From Branchiostoma floridae (lineage: Eukaryota; Chordata; Leptocardii; Amphioxiformes; Branchiostomatidae): a stretch of 64,000 nt of DNA. The translations under genes and the position numbers were made by a program. The notes beneath the pieces were generated by a model that saw nothing but the letters and a program-made list of their open reading frames with translations, had not been told where the DNA came from and did not search any database. Shown here in pieces: positions 32,738 to 45,236 of this stretch (its first letter is position 1; each line of letters begins with the position of its first letter). The stretch covers positions 15,175,525 through 15,239,524 of the forward strand of contig NC_049992.1 in NCBI RefSeq assembly GCF_000003815.2, given 5' to 3'.

Positions 32738-33830
32738 ACATATAGCCAAAAACCCTGCCTTACTCCTTGCATTGTATCAGGCAACATCTCCAGACAGACC
32801 ATTCAATTATCAGTAATCCTCCAAGCAACAAATTCACGGGGAGAGAAAATTGCGTGGGCAAGGGTCGAGTCCTTCAGGCCAGTAACGGTCACGGTTATAT
32901 ATAGCCTGCTTCTCTTATCTAATTCTATCTCCTAAAGTCGTTCATGGCTTGTTGTATTATATGACCGATAGTAGCCATGGGAAAAATATCTCTGTACAGA
33001 GACAGAAAGAAAGTTATGGGAAGCAATGGCAGGATTGCTGGTGATAAAATGCCTATCTGTCCCATGTGTTGAATGGAGATAAAGGCATCTCCATAAAACA
33101 TGAGTTGCGTTGATACAGACTAGATGTGTACAAAGTATGTTAAAGGGGTGAAAAGGGTTGTGAAATGAAAATGTAGAGATTAAGAGGCATCGACAAATGA
33201 GTGTAAATGCATGTAGATTTTGCTTGGCATAGTGATAAGCACTTCTTGCTGCGTTTATATCCCAGTTAACAAGAAACGAAATTATTCTTATCATACCCTT
33301 TTCGGTAGAAGATACTGCATCATCTGTGCTAGATGATTTACCTAAAAGAAAGTACTCCTGGTATTTTCCTCCCCATCCAGGGATTCTAATGAAGGCATAT
33401 TATGTTCCAAATGTGCCATTGAAAACAGCAGGCAGAGCATCCAAGTCTGACGTATGATTGTGAGTGAAAAAATTGATGTTTTCGCACCACGATGTTAATA
33501 CTGATTAAAAAAAACGTTTAAGCTAACACGAATAATCACAAAAATTTAACGTTACAGACACCAAAACTATAACAGCAGACCGGCGGAGTGGGGAAATACC
33601 TACATCATCTTATCACTTTTAAAGCATAAAACAACAGCAACATTGCAAGAATTGGATTCCTTAGGAGGGAAGAAAGGGTACGACTATACGAAATGGTCCC
33701 CATGTCACATTGCTACCAATGTGACAATGATCTAGCATAGGGAGCCAAATTCCTGTAATCACCGCACGAGGCCTGCCACGATGAGGGGCTCACTCATAAC
33801 AGGAACCCTGATGAGATCCGCGCTCCAACG
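32738..33830. other. Intergenic, no gene recognised
   Basis: A 120-codon minus-strand frame (32932-33294) lacks motifs and splice context. Nothing else seen. Confidence 0.4.
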
Positions 33831-33837
33831 CTTGTGT

Positions 33838-34752
33838 CAGCCTCCGTCCCAGACCTCTGTCGCAGTGCGCCGGCTTTTTATTTCATGTGCGATGGGTGCT
33901 GATACACGACTGTCAGCCTGGGTCCATTTATGTCTATGTTTATTTACAGCGCTAGAGAGCAACCAAAGTAGCGTAGCAAGCCGGGCCTACCCTCTGCTCG
34001 GAGAGTATTTATCACGCCCAGGCTTGTATAGCACACGTTTTAGGCAAGCAGCAGCTGATCTAAAGCAAAGTAGAGTCCAACCTTTGCCTAGAGAGGAGCT
34101 AAAGAGGAAAATGTCAACACACATTCAAAATATAGGTGTCCATCAATAATCATTCAAAGCCAGAAAATAATGTCCAAAATTATCTAAGCAACTATCGACA
34201 TGCCAAAATTAGACAAATCCATCCAAAGGATCTTGATTTTTAGCTGCGAACAGGTTTAGTTTATTAGCATGAAAGCTCATCTGTGTTGATAGAATACATA
34301 TTGAAGTTTTTCAACTGTAGTACAACACAAATTATTCTCACCTCGAATTTTCAGTCGCTCTTCCGTCGACCTTCTTCAGGAGTGACGATTCAGTTACTCT
34401 GATCACGTGACTTAGAGACACGTGACTCGAGTAACGATCATAAATGCCTGGCAGACGATATCGGCCCCCGTCTCTGTTGAGTNNNNNNNNNNNNNNNNNN
34501 NNNNNNNNNNNNNNNNNNNNNNNNNNNNNNNNNNNNNNNNNNNNNNNNNNNNNNNNNNNNNNNNNNNNNNNNNNNNNNNNNNAGGGAGTTTTCCGTGGAA
34601 GGGAGCGAGTTTGCCGAAACTACGTATCCCTTCCTCGGCAAAATTCCCTTTCTCGGCATAGAGAACCTAGCCAACGTTAAAAATCGCGAACCAGCGCCCA
34701 CTACCCCATAAAATAAAAGCTAGCACCGCTCGAAAGTCTGCGACGGAGGCTA
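33838..34752. mobile_element. Possible transposon with tagcctccgtcgcagact ends, interrupted by the gap
   Basis: tcagcctccgtcccagac at 33838 and the inverted agtctgcgacggaggcta near 34735-34752 match the ends of the better-preserved 45531-46255 element. The 34600-34680 stretch (ccttcctcggcaaaattccc, cctagccaacgtt) also resembles its subterminal part. The N gap prevents a firm call. The 122-codon frame at 33781-34149 lies inside and is probably not a gene. Confidence 0.35.
34483..34582. other. Assembly gap (100 N)
   Basis: Exactly 100 consecutive undetermined bases, a conventional placeholder for a gap of unknown size. Frames translated across it are meaningless. Confidence 1.
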
Positions 34753-34999
34753 CGCTCGTGTCCTGATAGAGGTGAAACTTGTTAGTATGAACGTCGGGTA
34801 GGCGCGTGGCATGTCAGAGGTAACACACATGTACATTCGTTCAATTCATAACTGTTCTTCCGTTAGGACTGGATGCTCTGTGATTTTCAAGGATCACCAT
34901 GATCAATAGACTAATTTCCATTCAACAATACTTGAATTGATATGCTGCATCATATTACAAAGTTCCCTAAAACCTACAGATGGGTTTTATAATCAATAA

Positions 35000-37020
35000 A
35001 TAATCTGGAACCAACATGGACGTGAAAGAAATGCATTGCTAGATTTATAATCTAACGTTTAGCAACCTCTTTAATACTGGCGTTTAAGCATTCGAGAAAC
35101 GGAGAAATCACTCTAGACTCGAGAGAAAGATTGAATAATTTCTAGATGATGCAAATGATAACTCATCGACTTAGTGGGGGGGGGGGGCGGTGTAAGAGAT
35201 TTGTCTAGACTTTTATCGTATCCCAAACAAGACAGTCGCAGGTGCGGGTAACAATCAGAGAAGCTTGTTTGTTTGATATATGTGCCAGTGACGCACATGG
35301 CAAAGCCAACGTTGACTTTGGTGTTTAATGGAACATCAAGCTAAGTAATATTACACAAAGGTTACTATTTGAAGTGTTCTGGCACATTTCCTTCTAGCTC
35401 AAGCGTTTCCGTTTGTTTGCCTGAGTTCGTGTAACTTGGATTGACAGTTGGGGGAACAGAGATCAGCATTTAAAACATAACATTCAAAGGTCACCTCCGG
35501 TTTTCAGATATTTTTATCTGCTTACATCTCCGTGGGGCCGTCATATGTTTTTGGAGATTTGTATGTGTTTTTACCTATTCTTTCTATGGGAAAAGGAGCT
35601 TTATTGCAGTTCCAGAGCATACTGCTGGGGGGGGGGGGGGGGGGCATACAACCGCCACCATGAAATCAAGACCATAGCACGTCCAGGTAGGTCAAAAGAT
35701 AATAAAAAATCAGAAATTCTACTAGTGCTGCAGTACCAAGGTCGCATACCAGGAGGCCCAAAGTCGACCTTGACCTTTGTCTTTCCAACTCCTATCCACA
35801 TACCAAATATCATTGTAGTCCATCCAGAGATTGACTTATGATGACTACAAAAACCCAGAAACATAAACACACAGACACACACAAAAAAACTATATCTCCA
35901 TTTTTCCTGGAGATAATCACTGTTCATTCTGTACCTGCTTTCAAAGCATTGACCAAACCACAATCGCCAACTCACTGCACGGATGTCCTTGTGTCAGCTT
36001 ATTCAATTGTGAATCTTTATGAACACACCACGATAGCACTGGTCACTTGTGACCCTGGAGACCTAGAGTATGATATTAACAGGGCTCCACTGCAAAGCTG
36101 CAGGGCTCCACTGCAAAGCAGTGCAATAGCACTGAGCTGGACAACCCTGGGTAAAGATGACAGAAACAAATAAACATGATCTGCATACACTAGTACTTTT
36201 TTGGTCCAAGTCATGAAGCCGCCATTTTGAAAACTTGACTTATGACGTCAGTCTTGGTGTCAATGTCAACCATTCCATTCGAAGTTCTAGGTTGTGTGGC
36301 TATAAATGTGCTCTGTTATAAAGAATACCCCAAGCCTCGAAGGGAAATTGTCAATAAAATTGAGGTGAACGGTCACCACAAGAATTAGAAGAGACGCCGA
36401 CAAATGTCAAATTTTGTCAGAATTATGGCTCGTCATAATGTAGCCACATTTCACGCCTTTATTAACGTGCATTGCGGGATACAGCATCACGTTGCCTGGT
36501 ACTGGTGATTGGCAATTGGCTTTTAGTTACAGCAAATGCAGTTTGTACTTAAATGCACGGTGAAACCCACGTTTGGTGCTTGACATTGTCTCTCTTACCA
36601 GATGGACAAGAGCCAGAGAGTTGATTGAAATTTGAAAACAAACGTCCTTGGAACCTTTAAGCGTGGGGAAATTACGTGAGCGACAGATATCGCCATCCGA
36701 ACTGGCGTAAACAGCCTTTTCTCTCGATGATATAATCTAGCAACATATCACAAATATCATCAGGGACTGAAATGGAATGACTAAAGGAACTAGAAAGGCC
36801 TGTTACCTTATTTTGTCAAGCTGCTTGCACACAGTGCTACATCATTAGCACCCCCCCCCCCCCACACACACACATATTATTGTGGGGTGCTGTGTGAGAG
36901 TAAGAAAAAGGGCCACCCTACATCTGCTTGGTTTCTGTCCGCCACACATCTTCTTGGTTTTCGACAGTGGTTCTGGGCTCTGATTGGTTCCTGGCAGAAC
37001 AAGAAAAACACAAAAGCAAA
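35000..37020. other. Intergenic with homopolymers and a probable dispersed repeat
   Basis: Poly-G runs at about 35167-35178 and 35626-35643, and a poly-C plus CA tract at 36851-36875. The stretch 35740-35900 (accaaatatcattgtagtcc and neighbours) has the look of a dispersed invertebrate repeat but has no second copy here. A local ggctccactgcaaag duplication lies at 36077-36120. No gene recognised. Confidence 0.4.
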
Positions 37021-37028
37021 AGCAATTA

Positions 37029-37256
37029 TGCGTCGCTGGCGTGGCACTGCGGGGTTAGAAAGAATTACTCAACGAATTTTAGAGATTAATAACGAATTTT
37101 CTTACGTACTGTGTATTTTGTTGTCTTCTAAGTCATACTTTTACGTATTACGCAATATCTAAATTATAAAAAAAATCGTCGACAATAATACAACTGTGCC
37201 GCAGTGAACGAACCCCGCAGTGCCGCACCGGTGCGCCAAGTGCAGTGAGATACCAT
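37029..37256. mobile_element. Palindromic MITE, aaggtggtatctcactgca family, copy 3
   Basis: Interior and right end (cgaaccccgcagtgccgcac ... gtgcagtgagataccat) match the other copies. The left terminus is eroded. It lies about 530 bp upstream of the lectin start codon. Confidence 0.6.
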
Positions 37257-37786
37257 TTACTTGTTGCCTGATGAAGATATAATTGAGTTAACTTAAGAGT
37301 CGCCGTCGGTGGGCCTGAGATCACGCCAACGTTTAATTACGTGACAGAGCAGAGGGAAGGCGCACTCACCTATAAAGACGGAGTACACGTTTGCACAGGT
37401 AAGCCAAACATGGGACAAGATATCCCAACTCTGTTGCGTGCTTTTGAAGACTATTTGTTGATATACACTTGATTTAGTCCTATACTTATTTGTCATCTTA
37501 TGTCTTTCGATACACGTAGTTTTGTGTATTTTCTTAGGTATCTGGTAGTATCTCTTCCATTCAGGCTATTAGTGATTAGTGTTTGGGAGACTATATCACA
37601 TATTCTGTGTACTAGTACTCCAAGCCTGCTAGCATGAGGTTAAAACACGAAAATAGTTCAAGAAAGAAGAGCGCTTAATACATAATCAATATTAAGGAAA
37701 GAATGCAGAATGTACAATGTTGTATCATTTTTACACATGCAAATTAAATAGAAACTTTTTTCCAGTTTTTCCCCACCGCCGGAATC

Positions 37787-39744
37787 ATGGCGAGCCAGTT
37801 GGTTGTTTGGGCGGGACTGTTTCTGTCCTGTGCAGTGTCCATGGTATCAACTGCCCCTGCAGAAACAGTGATGGTAAGTCGTTACATCAAGAACTCACAT
37901 CTTATAATGATAAGACCACTTGCATGGTTACGGCACGTATACGTTTCATTGCCGACGAAAATATGTAATAGCTTCACGACAGTAAGACGTAAAACGGCCG
38001 CCGCTGATTTTACATGTAAACACTGACTAGGGGAATATCCAAATTTTACAGTGTAAAAGAGTGGGTGGAGAAGGAAGTGCACACCTCTCCTTCACCTTAA
38101 AAACCCAAGTGAAGGCCAGCTAGACAGACGGGTGGCCTTAAACCCACCCTGTCTGCCTACCATTGTCTTCCGAGACAGATGGATGCCAAAACAAAGTGCT
38201 CATATTTCTAACGTACATAGAAAACTAATTTGGACCCGCTAGTATGGTTACCCGCATCTAATAGAAGTAATTAAAGGAAGACCATGGAAGACAATTTGTA
38301 GTCGTGGCAACGAGGTGTTGTTTCAAACAAGCACACCGTTATGAAATAACATAGAGTGAGAACTAGGTCGATCTTCTAAAATTCTATTATCCTCACACGA
38401 AAGAAAGTCAATCTGCGTTTCGCTGCAATCGTGATTGGTAACAATGTCAAGTGATAAGGAGTTCGTTAACTTCAAGAACACACATTTTGATCTCAAAGGA
38501 GGGCGTAACTTTAGCTTATCTTATCGCCTTTACACTAAACTAGACATCAAAGGCATTAACTAGAACTACATGTATTCCGCATTTTTTGTCAGAAATGGCA
38601 TGTCTGATACATTTTTATATACCATAGTAAGCTAGGTAGCATACACTCATATACCCTTCTTTCCATGTTTTATACATTTAGACAAGTTGCAATGGACGTG
38701 TGCTTTTATCTACTCAAAGAAGATATGGCCAGTGTGGCCCGGGCGGTGTAGATGTTTCGTCCGTTTAAAACGCCGATCGATCTATTTTTGCATGTACTGC
38801 AAACAACAAGAATACAAAAATGCTTCTTTGGTCCAAATTTTACACAATACTGACACGAAACTAGGATACCCTCCCACTTCCTCCTGCTTTAATATAATTG
38901 GGCCACCGCCACAAATAAGTAGGGTAAATAGAGAAAAGCAAACACTTTTAGAATGTTCTGCACTTACCAGTCGTGCTATACCACAAATCCCAACGACACT
39001 ACAGATGCGTTTTATCTGTTTTATAGCACCGACAAGTTTGACACTAACAAAAATTCAATGTCCGTATTTCACTAAAACACTGTAGAAAGACTTGAAGAAG
39101 TTCTGCGAAGCCGGAGATGAAGTCGACCAAGACTTAGCCCAGTTTGCCCATGACTGTCAGATGGCACAGAAGCACAACAGTGAACTGAAGACGAAAATCA
39201 AAGCACTGGAAAAACAGCAGAATAATTTGGTCTTTAATAATGAGGCTCTGGAGCAAATTCAAGGTACCATTATTATGATACTATTTTACTGAAACGATAA
39301 ACACACCTCATATATATGACGACGTTGGTCTGTGGTTCCTAATTTGTTCATAGATATAACTTATCGGCGGACTACCTGTACATGTATCTTTGCAAGTAAA
39401 AACAGCTTACTGTCGGCGTTAACAAAAGTTAACTAGAGCTCAACGTATTACGAGTTACAAGTCACTTCCTAACTCTTTGTGATGGATTGTGTAGGATAGG
39501 CAAGTGTATGATACGCAATCTGAAGTAATCGATGCTAACAATACCAACCTCGTTCCTAGATACCTGTCTTAAGACTGACGACATGAAAGAAGTATTGGAT
39601 ATAGTGAGGGATCTGAAGAAGAAGATTGAGCGGATGGAAGGCGGTATGAAATAATTCATATGGTTTCCTGTGACTGCGTACAACAACATATTTATATTTC
39701 AGCCATACCATAGGTATGGTGAAATATATTGTATTCGTAATGTT

Positions 39745-39779
<35 letters not shown>

Positions 39780-42700
39780 CCTGTCAAATCTTCAGAACAC
39801 GGTATCTCCGTTGTTCCTCAACCGAATGACTTGAAATTTGGCACAAGGGTAGAGTGGGCCAATACCCTCGGACGTTTTTTTTCATTTTTTCCATATCTGT
39901 CTCTTAAATGATTTTATTAAGGTTTTTTGGTCATCTTAAGACCAAAACTGCATATTTGGGCCCCCTGTACCCTGGTATTATAACCGAATTAGCTGAAATT
40001 TGGCACAGATGTGCCTTGATAAGTCCCCCATATAGATTCAATATCAGTTTTGGTGTACAGTATAACGAAATGCTTATTTTTGCGATTTTTTGGTCATTTT
40101 TTTACCAAAAATGGACACTTTTGGCTCCTGTACCTTGGTTTTAGAACCAGATGACCTGAAATTTAGTATAGGAGTGCCCTAGACATATGCGCACATGGAT
40201 TCAATAACACTTGAGGTATACAGTACAACAAAATGCTTAATTTTGCGATTATTTGGCCATTTTACGACCAAAAAGTACACTTTTGGCTCTTGTGCTCTGG
40301 TTTTAAAACCAAATGACCCAAATTTTGGTAAAAGGGCGCACTAGACATTTATTCAAATGACACATGTATAATTTTTGTCATAGACTACGTCAAAATGATA
40401 TATTTGGGGATTGTTTTGTCATTTTCCAATAGCCAGAGGGGTCAATGACCTTAAGGTCGTTGACCCCCAGCTGCAGATTGCACCTACTGGCATATATGTC
40501 TATCTATTCAATCTAATTAGATAGGTAACCAATCACTTAGCCTGAATCTATATCCTAAAGAGGGGGGGTGGCAGCCAATCAGCGAGCCCGGTGTTATCTG
40601 GAAGAGTCCATTCTTACACGGAGGGGTTCATTTTTTTAAATTCATCATTGGACTGGTGAAGTCTTTCAGTGGATGTATTTTTGGACAGGTCTATTTTGCA
40701 AATTTACAGAATGTGTGCTGGAAGAGTCTATTCTCGCACGGAGGGGGGATTTTTCAAAATTCATATTTTGGACTTTGGTGACTTCTAGTTTGTCAAAGTC
40801 TTTCAGTAGGGTTATTTTTGGACTGGTCTAATTTGCAATTTTACATGGGTGTTCTGGAAGAGTCCATTCTTACATAGAGGGGGCTTTTTTAAAAATCCAT
40901 TTTTTGGACTTCAGTGATTATGTCAAAGTCCTATTTTAGCGGATGTATTTTTGGACTACTCTACTTTACATGGAAGAGTCCATTTTTTGCACACGGAAGG
41001 GGGATTTTTTCAAATTCAGTTTTGAACGGGTGATGATTCAAAATTCAATTTCTAGTGGAAGTGTTTTTAGACTGGTCTATTATACCTTTTCATGCACTGG
41101 GACCTTTTTTGCTAAATTCAATTTTGGATTTGGTTTCTTATTCAAAAGGCCAAGGTTTCAGTGGGAGTATTTCTGGACTGGTCTATTGTGCAAATTCACA
41201 TAGGGTGCACTGGAGTCCATTCTTGAACGGGGGAATTTTGTAAGATTCATTTTTGGGTTAAACCGTCATTAGTAAAAGTGATTTTTCAAATGGGTGATTT
41301 TGAAATAGCCTATTGTTGCATGGGGAGGGAGATGGCTGAAATATGCTGTATTTGCTCTCAAGCAAATGTCGGCCTTTCTAGTTTTATTATCATTCACATA
41401 CAGAGAAAGTAAAGACACAGTGCTGACACATTCAAGTCAGCAAAGTTAGCACCACCATTAAACATATAGACACAAGCATGAACTAAACTCTAGATCTGCA
41501 GTTAAAAAAAAAACGCTGGGCCCCAACGGACACCACTTACTCTCTAGAGCTGTCTATGATTTAAAAAAATCATGAACATGGCATGTCAAGAACTCGAGAT
41601 ACCGAAATCGCAAGTCCGCGGTAGTACCATAACAAGCAGCTAGACGGCCAAATACTCTACCTAATCATTTCATGGCCTCATTAACATCACAGTATATATC
41701 AATACAATCCACCCAGTCCTTCTAGAGTTGTGCGGTCAATCCACAAACCTTCTTGGTTCAGTATAAAGTCACGGTTTGAGACGACAAGAGGCATTCTTGT
41801 AAAAGACAGAGCATAGTTTATTGTGCTGGTGTAATCGTATGTCTTCTGCTTTCCGTTCCTAGAACAAAACTTAGCAAGGTACAAGCCAACTGAACAGTCT
41901 AGTACGGCGTACAACGGTTTCTCGGACCGAGCCGTCGATGGGATCACCCACGGGCACTACTACACCGGCCGATCGTGCACCCACACAGAGGGAAACCAGC
42001 AAGACCCCTGGTGGTACGTAGACCTGCAAACCCCGTATCCCATCGGCTTGGTGAGGATCTACAACCGCCAGGAGTGCTGCTCAGAAAGAATCAACCCCTT
42101 CATTGTCTTGGTCGGTGAAGGCAGGTCAGATATTTTCTTTGCTGCTTTTTCTTCTTGGTTGATCATGCTTTGCGAATAGATTTATCAGATTGGCAAGTCA
42201 ACTTGCATAGCTCATTGAAAATTTCACGGACTTGAGGCAATATAATCAGAGTTGGGTAATGTTAATAAGGTGCCGTAACGCCACCATGCGACAAATTGAC
42301 AGAGTGCTACACTTTTTGCTCGTTAAAGGCTTGCAAGATAAAGCATGCATGTCACAATGCTTATAAAATACAGTCAGACGGTTTTTGCCAACAAGTGCAT
42401 GTCCGCCAAAGTTAAGAACTTCGCACCCCGAGTTTCCTATGCTTCTAGAATACGTAAATTCAGACTTGAATAGGGCAGCTCGAGTACGTATTTTATGTGT
42501 TTACAATGGCTCATTTACCCCTGGTATTAAAAGCCACACAGACCCCCTTTCGTCCAGCCGACAGTTATAACTTATACGGTTTGTGCTGTTAACGTTATAT
42601 TAACAAGTGTCATATTAAAGGCTACGCCGTGACACCGGCTTTTCGATGCTTTTAAAATACGTACTTCAGAGACTTAGTGCAGCCAGCCAATCCATGATAA

Positions 42701-43741
42701 GTGGTTACAATTGTTTATTTACCCCTGACATCACAAGGCATGCAGCCCCCCTTTCGTCCAGCCGACAGTGTGGGGGTGAGTGGGGTAGTGACTTCACAGA
42801 CAAGGGCGTCTTCTCCATCGACTGTGGCGGGATCTGGGGCCGGTATGTCGGGGTTAGCCTGCCTGGAGCACAGCGAACCCTCACGCTGTGTGAAGTCCAG
42901 GTGTTTGCAGGTAAGGGTTGTAAAGGTGGTATCTCACTGCACTTGGGGCACCGGTGTGGCACTGCGGGGTTCGAAACATTACTCAATGAATTTCAGAGAT
43001 AGGGCCACACCAATTTAATTTATTGGTTCACGGATTCGCTCGCTCCTATTTTTTGGAAAAAAAAATAAAAATAAAAATTACCACTCAGCAAATTTTCACC
43101 ATTAATGAAACCATTCACCAACTTTCTGGTGTAGCAAACATAAAAACTGACACTACTTTTGTAATTTGCAATGAACAGGTGCTGTTACTGTACAGTAATA
43201 GTGTTTTTGTACTTTTTTCAAGCTGAAAACTTTTTATTCTTTATGTTTTGGATTAGCCCTTACCTTTACCCCAACCATTTTACAATTTTTATTTTTATTT
43301 CTATATCGCCCTCTCGCTCCATATTTTTTATGAAAAAATCCGTGAACCAAGAAATTAAATTGGTGTGGCCTAAAGAACAAATTTTCTTAAGTGTATTTTG
43401 TTGTCATCTATACTTTTACGTATTACGCACTATCTGAATTATAAAATAGATAGAGATACCACCTTGATACAGGGAGAATGCTTTCTGGCTGAAATATGTA
43501 ATTTTTTGTAAACTCCATTATTTTAAATCCATTCTCTTCATCTTCCATAGTACATCTCCATATACGAATAGTGATGAATTTTGTTATGAATTAATTACAA
43601 AAGCTTGTGTTTCATGTAATTTGTAATACAGCAAAAAACATTTATGACTATTTTCTCTTTAGCTCAATAGTTTTTCACAAATCTAACAGAACTTTTGTTT
43701 CTTCAACAGCCAAGAATCCAGAGAAGATTAAGACAGGATAA
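37787..43741 (+). CDS. Secreted fucolectin-type (FTP/F5-8C-like) lectin with coiled coil, 6 exons
   Basis: Exons 37787-37873, 39086-39263, 39560-39643, 41863-42124, 42762-42910 and 43710-43741; all phases agree, giving 263 residues. Residues 1-23 are a signal peptide (MASQLVVWAGLFLSCAVSMV). Residues about 30-116 are charged, heptad-like and probably a coiled coil for oligomerisation, with two or three Cys that could form interchain bonds. Residues about 118-253 are the lectin fold: NLARYKPTEQSS, SCTHT, NPWW-like DPWWYVDL, NRQECCSER, and a C-terminal RYVGV...LCEVQVF. In eel fucolectin the CTH histidine and the arginines of NRGDCCGER bind fucose; here the histidine and both arginines are kept, with Glu for Asp. 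So fucose or related sugar binding with calcium is likely. Such lectins serve in innate recognition. A tail AKNPEKIKTG ends the protein. Confidence 0.9.
39795..40440. repeat. About four degenerate 163-bp tandem repeats
   Basis: The phrase 'ctgaaatttggcaca' recurs at about 39830, 39992, 40157 and 40319, with 'gaccaaaa...cttttggc' and 'cctggt.ttataaccgaat' phrases at fixed offsets. The array fills lectin intron 3 downstream of a (TTTC)n tract (39743-39779). No coding sense. Confidence 0.65.
40590..41340. repeat. Degenerate 115-140-bp tandem repeats
   Basis: 'ctggaagagtccattcttac' variants start near 40600, 40718, 40855 and 40972, each followed by a purine-rich gggg stretch, then ttcattttttgga and 'gtatttttggactggtcta'. 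Further decayed units reach 41340. Same intron as the 163-bp array but a different unit. The 86-codon frame inside is an artefact. Confidence 0.65.
42432..42770. repeat. Duplicated intron end carrying a second copy of a splice acceptor
   Basis: Segments 42432-42564 and 42640-42768 are diverged copies, about 204 bp apart at their right ends. Both end in ctttcgtccagccgacag. The second is the real acceptor of lectin exon 5 (AG at 42760-42761, exon begins CCGACAG). The first is a decoy AG at 42556-42557 followed by the same seven exon bases and then unrelated sequence. Confidence 0.75.
42922..43465. mobile_element. Palindromic MITE, aaggtggtatctcactgca family, copy 4 (split by insertion)
   Basis: Inverted ends aaggtggtatctcactgcac ... 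gagataccacctt. The family core is split by a second element at 43002-43370. It starts 12 bp after the 5' splice site of lectin exon 5. Confidence 0.75.
43002..43370. mobile_element. Nested element with ggccacaccaatttaatt ends and TA duplication
   Basis: Inverted ends of about 35 bp (gggccacaccaatttaattt ... aaattaaattggtgtggcc, continuing into ggttcacggatt / aatccgtgaacc). TA lies on each side (43000-43001 and 43371-43372), consistent with a Tc1/mariner-like insertion. It interrupts the older MITE exactly where the other copies run through. A fragment of the same left end lies at about 63473. Confidence 0.75.
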
Positions 43742-45236
43742 CTGTCTCATCAAAAATGAGCAGCTTGTTTGCTGATGCTGATTCAGGCTGCCAAATTGCA
43801 TGAAGCCTTTTTAGTGAAGGCTATTTTAGTACTTGAGTTTTATCTTGTTGCTATATAGTTTTAGCTTTGAAGTTTATCTGCCACATGATGGACTAATAAG
43901 TTTTATATACTGATATCACTTAATAAGCATCTTTTTAGACAACCAGACAAATGGTGGACGTAAAAATTGATATAAAGCAGGAAAAATGACAATTAATAAT
44001 TAATTATCAACCAAACTTTCATGACTGTGACACATACTAACATAGTACATGTACTAGAACATTGTATACAGATAGTAATAAGAACATGGCCAATGATGAT
44101 TCAGTGAAATTATTTTGTTTTATTCTAAATCAACATTGTTCATCTACACAACTAGAGCACTCATAAACATCTTAGTTTCATAAAAATTAGTTTATTACAA
44201 TATAGTAAATTTGACTCCAACAAGTTACAGCCATAACATACGGCTCTTGCATGTTAATGTACATCAGTTATCAGAAATATCACCCGTAAGCCCCTCATCA
44301 TGTATTTTAACATAAAAGGGTTATCATAAAATAATAAAAAGCTCATTAAGGAGTGATCACAATGATATATCATGTATCACACTTAAATGGTATAATATGT
44401 ACTATTTCACTAGATTGTAAGACCACAAACACCACTGTCAGAGGTATGGAAAAATGACTGCCATAAAGAATAAAAAGGTGTAATATACACTATACATTTT
44501 TGTCCACAGATGTTTAATTAAAGCTGAAAAATAAACCTCCTTTTAGTTTTATGTGGAAGTAATTTGATATAGGTAATCTGTCACCCATATAAATATCACA
44601 TTATTCTAGTGCAGTGATTGTGCATGTGCATACTTATTTCAAAAGCATTGATGATATCTATATGATCATAAGCTTCTACTGTACTAACCAATGTGGTCTA
44701 TATCTGAGCAGAAGACCTCCTTGAAGCTTTATTTGCATGAATTTACTCTGTGTCATCAATGATATGCTGGTACTTGTTTTAAAATACATCATTAGTACAT
44801 GTTGTAATAAACCATTTTTGAATAGAAGATCTTTCAATGTCCTACAAACTTGTAATGAGAAAACTAACATCTACTTTGAAATACTGTGTGCATAATTGTT
44901 TTGAAAGCTAAATGTCTTGAAGTTCTTTTTCCAATACAAGTTGTTCCTAAAGCATGAAAACAACCAATCAACAAGACTGATCATTAGGCTAATCAATTGT
45001 TCTACAGCCAACCTTAGATGTGTGTGTGTGTCGAAGTGTAATTATTTACATCTATGTACAAAAAAGGAACAGTGTTAAGAATGTTACTTTGTCTGCTGTT
45101 TATAGCACCAAGTGGCAGGCTAATGTATTAAACACCACATACATGTTTGTGTGTGAAAATGTCTGTTTACCAGTCACCATTCTACGTGAACAAGTTACAC
45201 CAAAACGAAAACATGATCTATCATACATGTGTCCCT
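43742..45236. other. Convergent intergenic region between lectin and CDCA3
   Basis: AT-rich, non-coding. Candidate polyadenylation signals are AATAAA-type motifs on plus (about 44464 and 44527) and tttatt on plus for the minus-strand gene (about 44728). No other gene seen. Confidence 0.5.

Noticed and set aside
32932-33294. 120-codon minus frame
   Set aside because: Compositionally like translated AT-rich non-coding DNA; no splice or motif support.
33781-34149. 122-codon frame with ATG
   Set aside because: No motif or splice support, and it overlaps a likely transposon next to the assembly gap.
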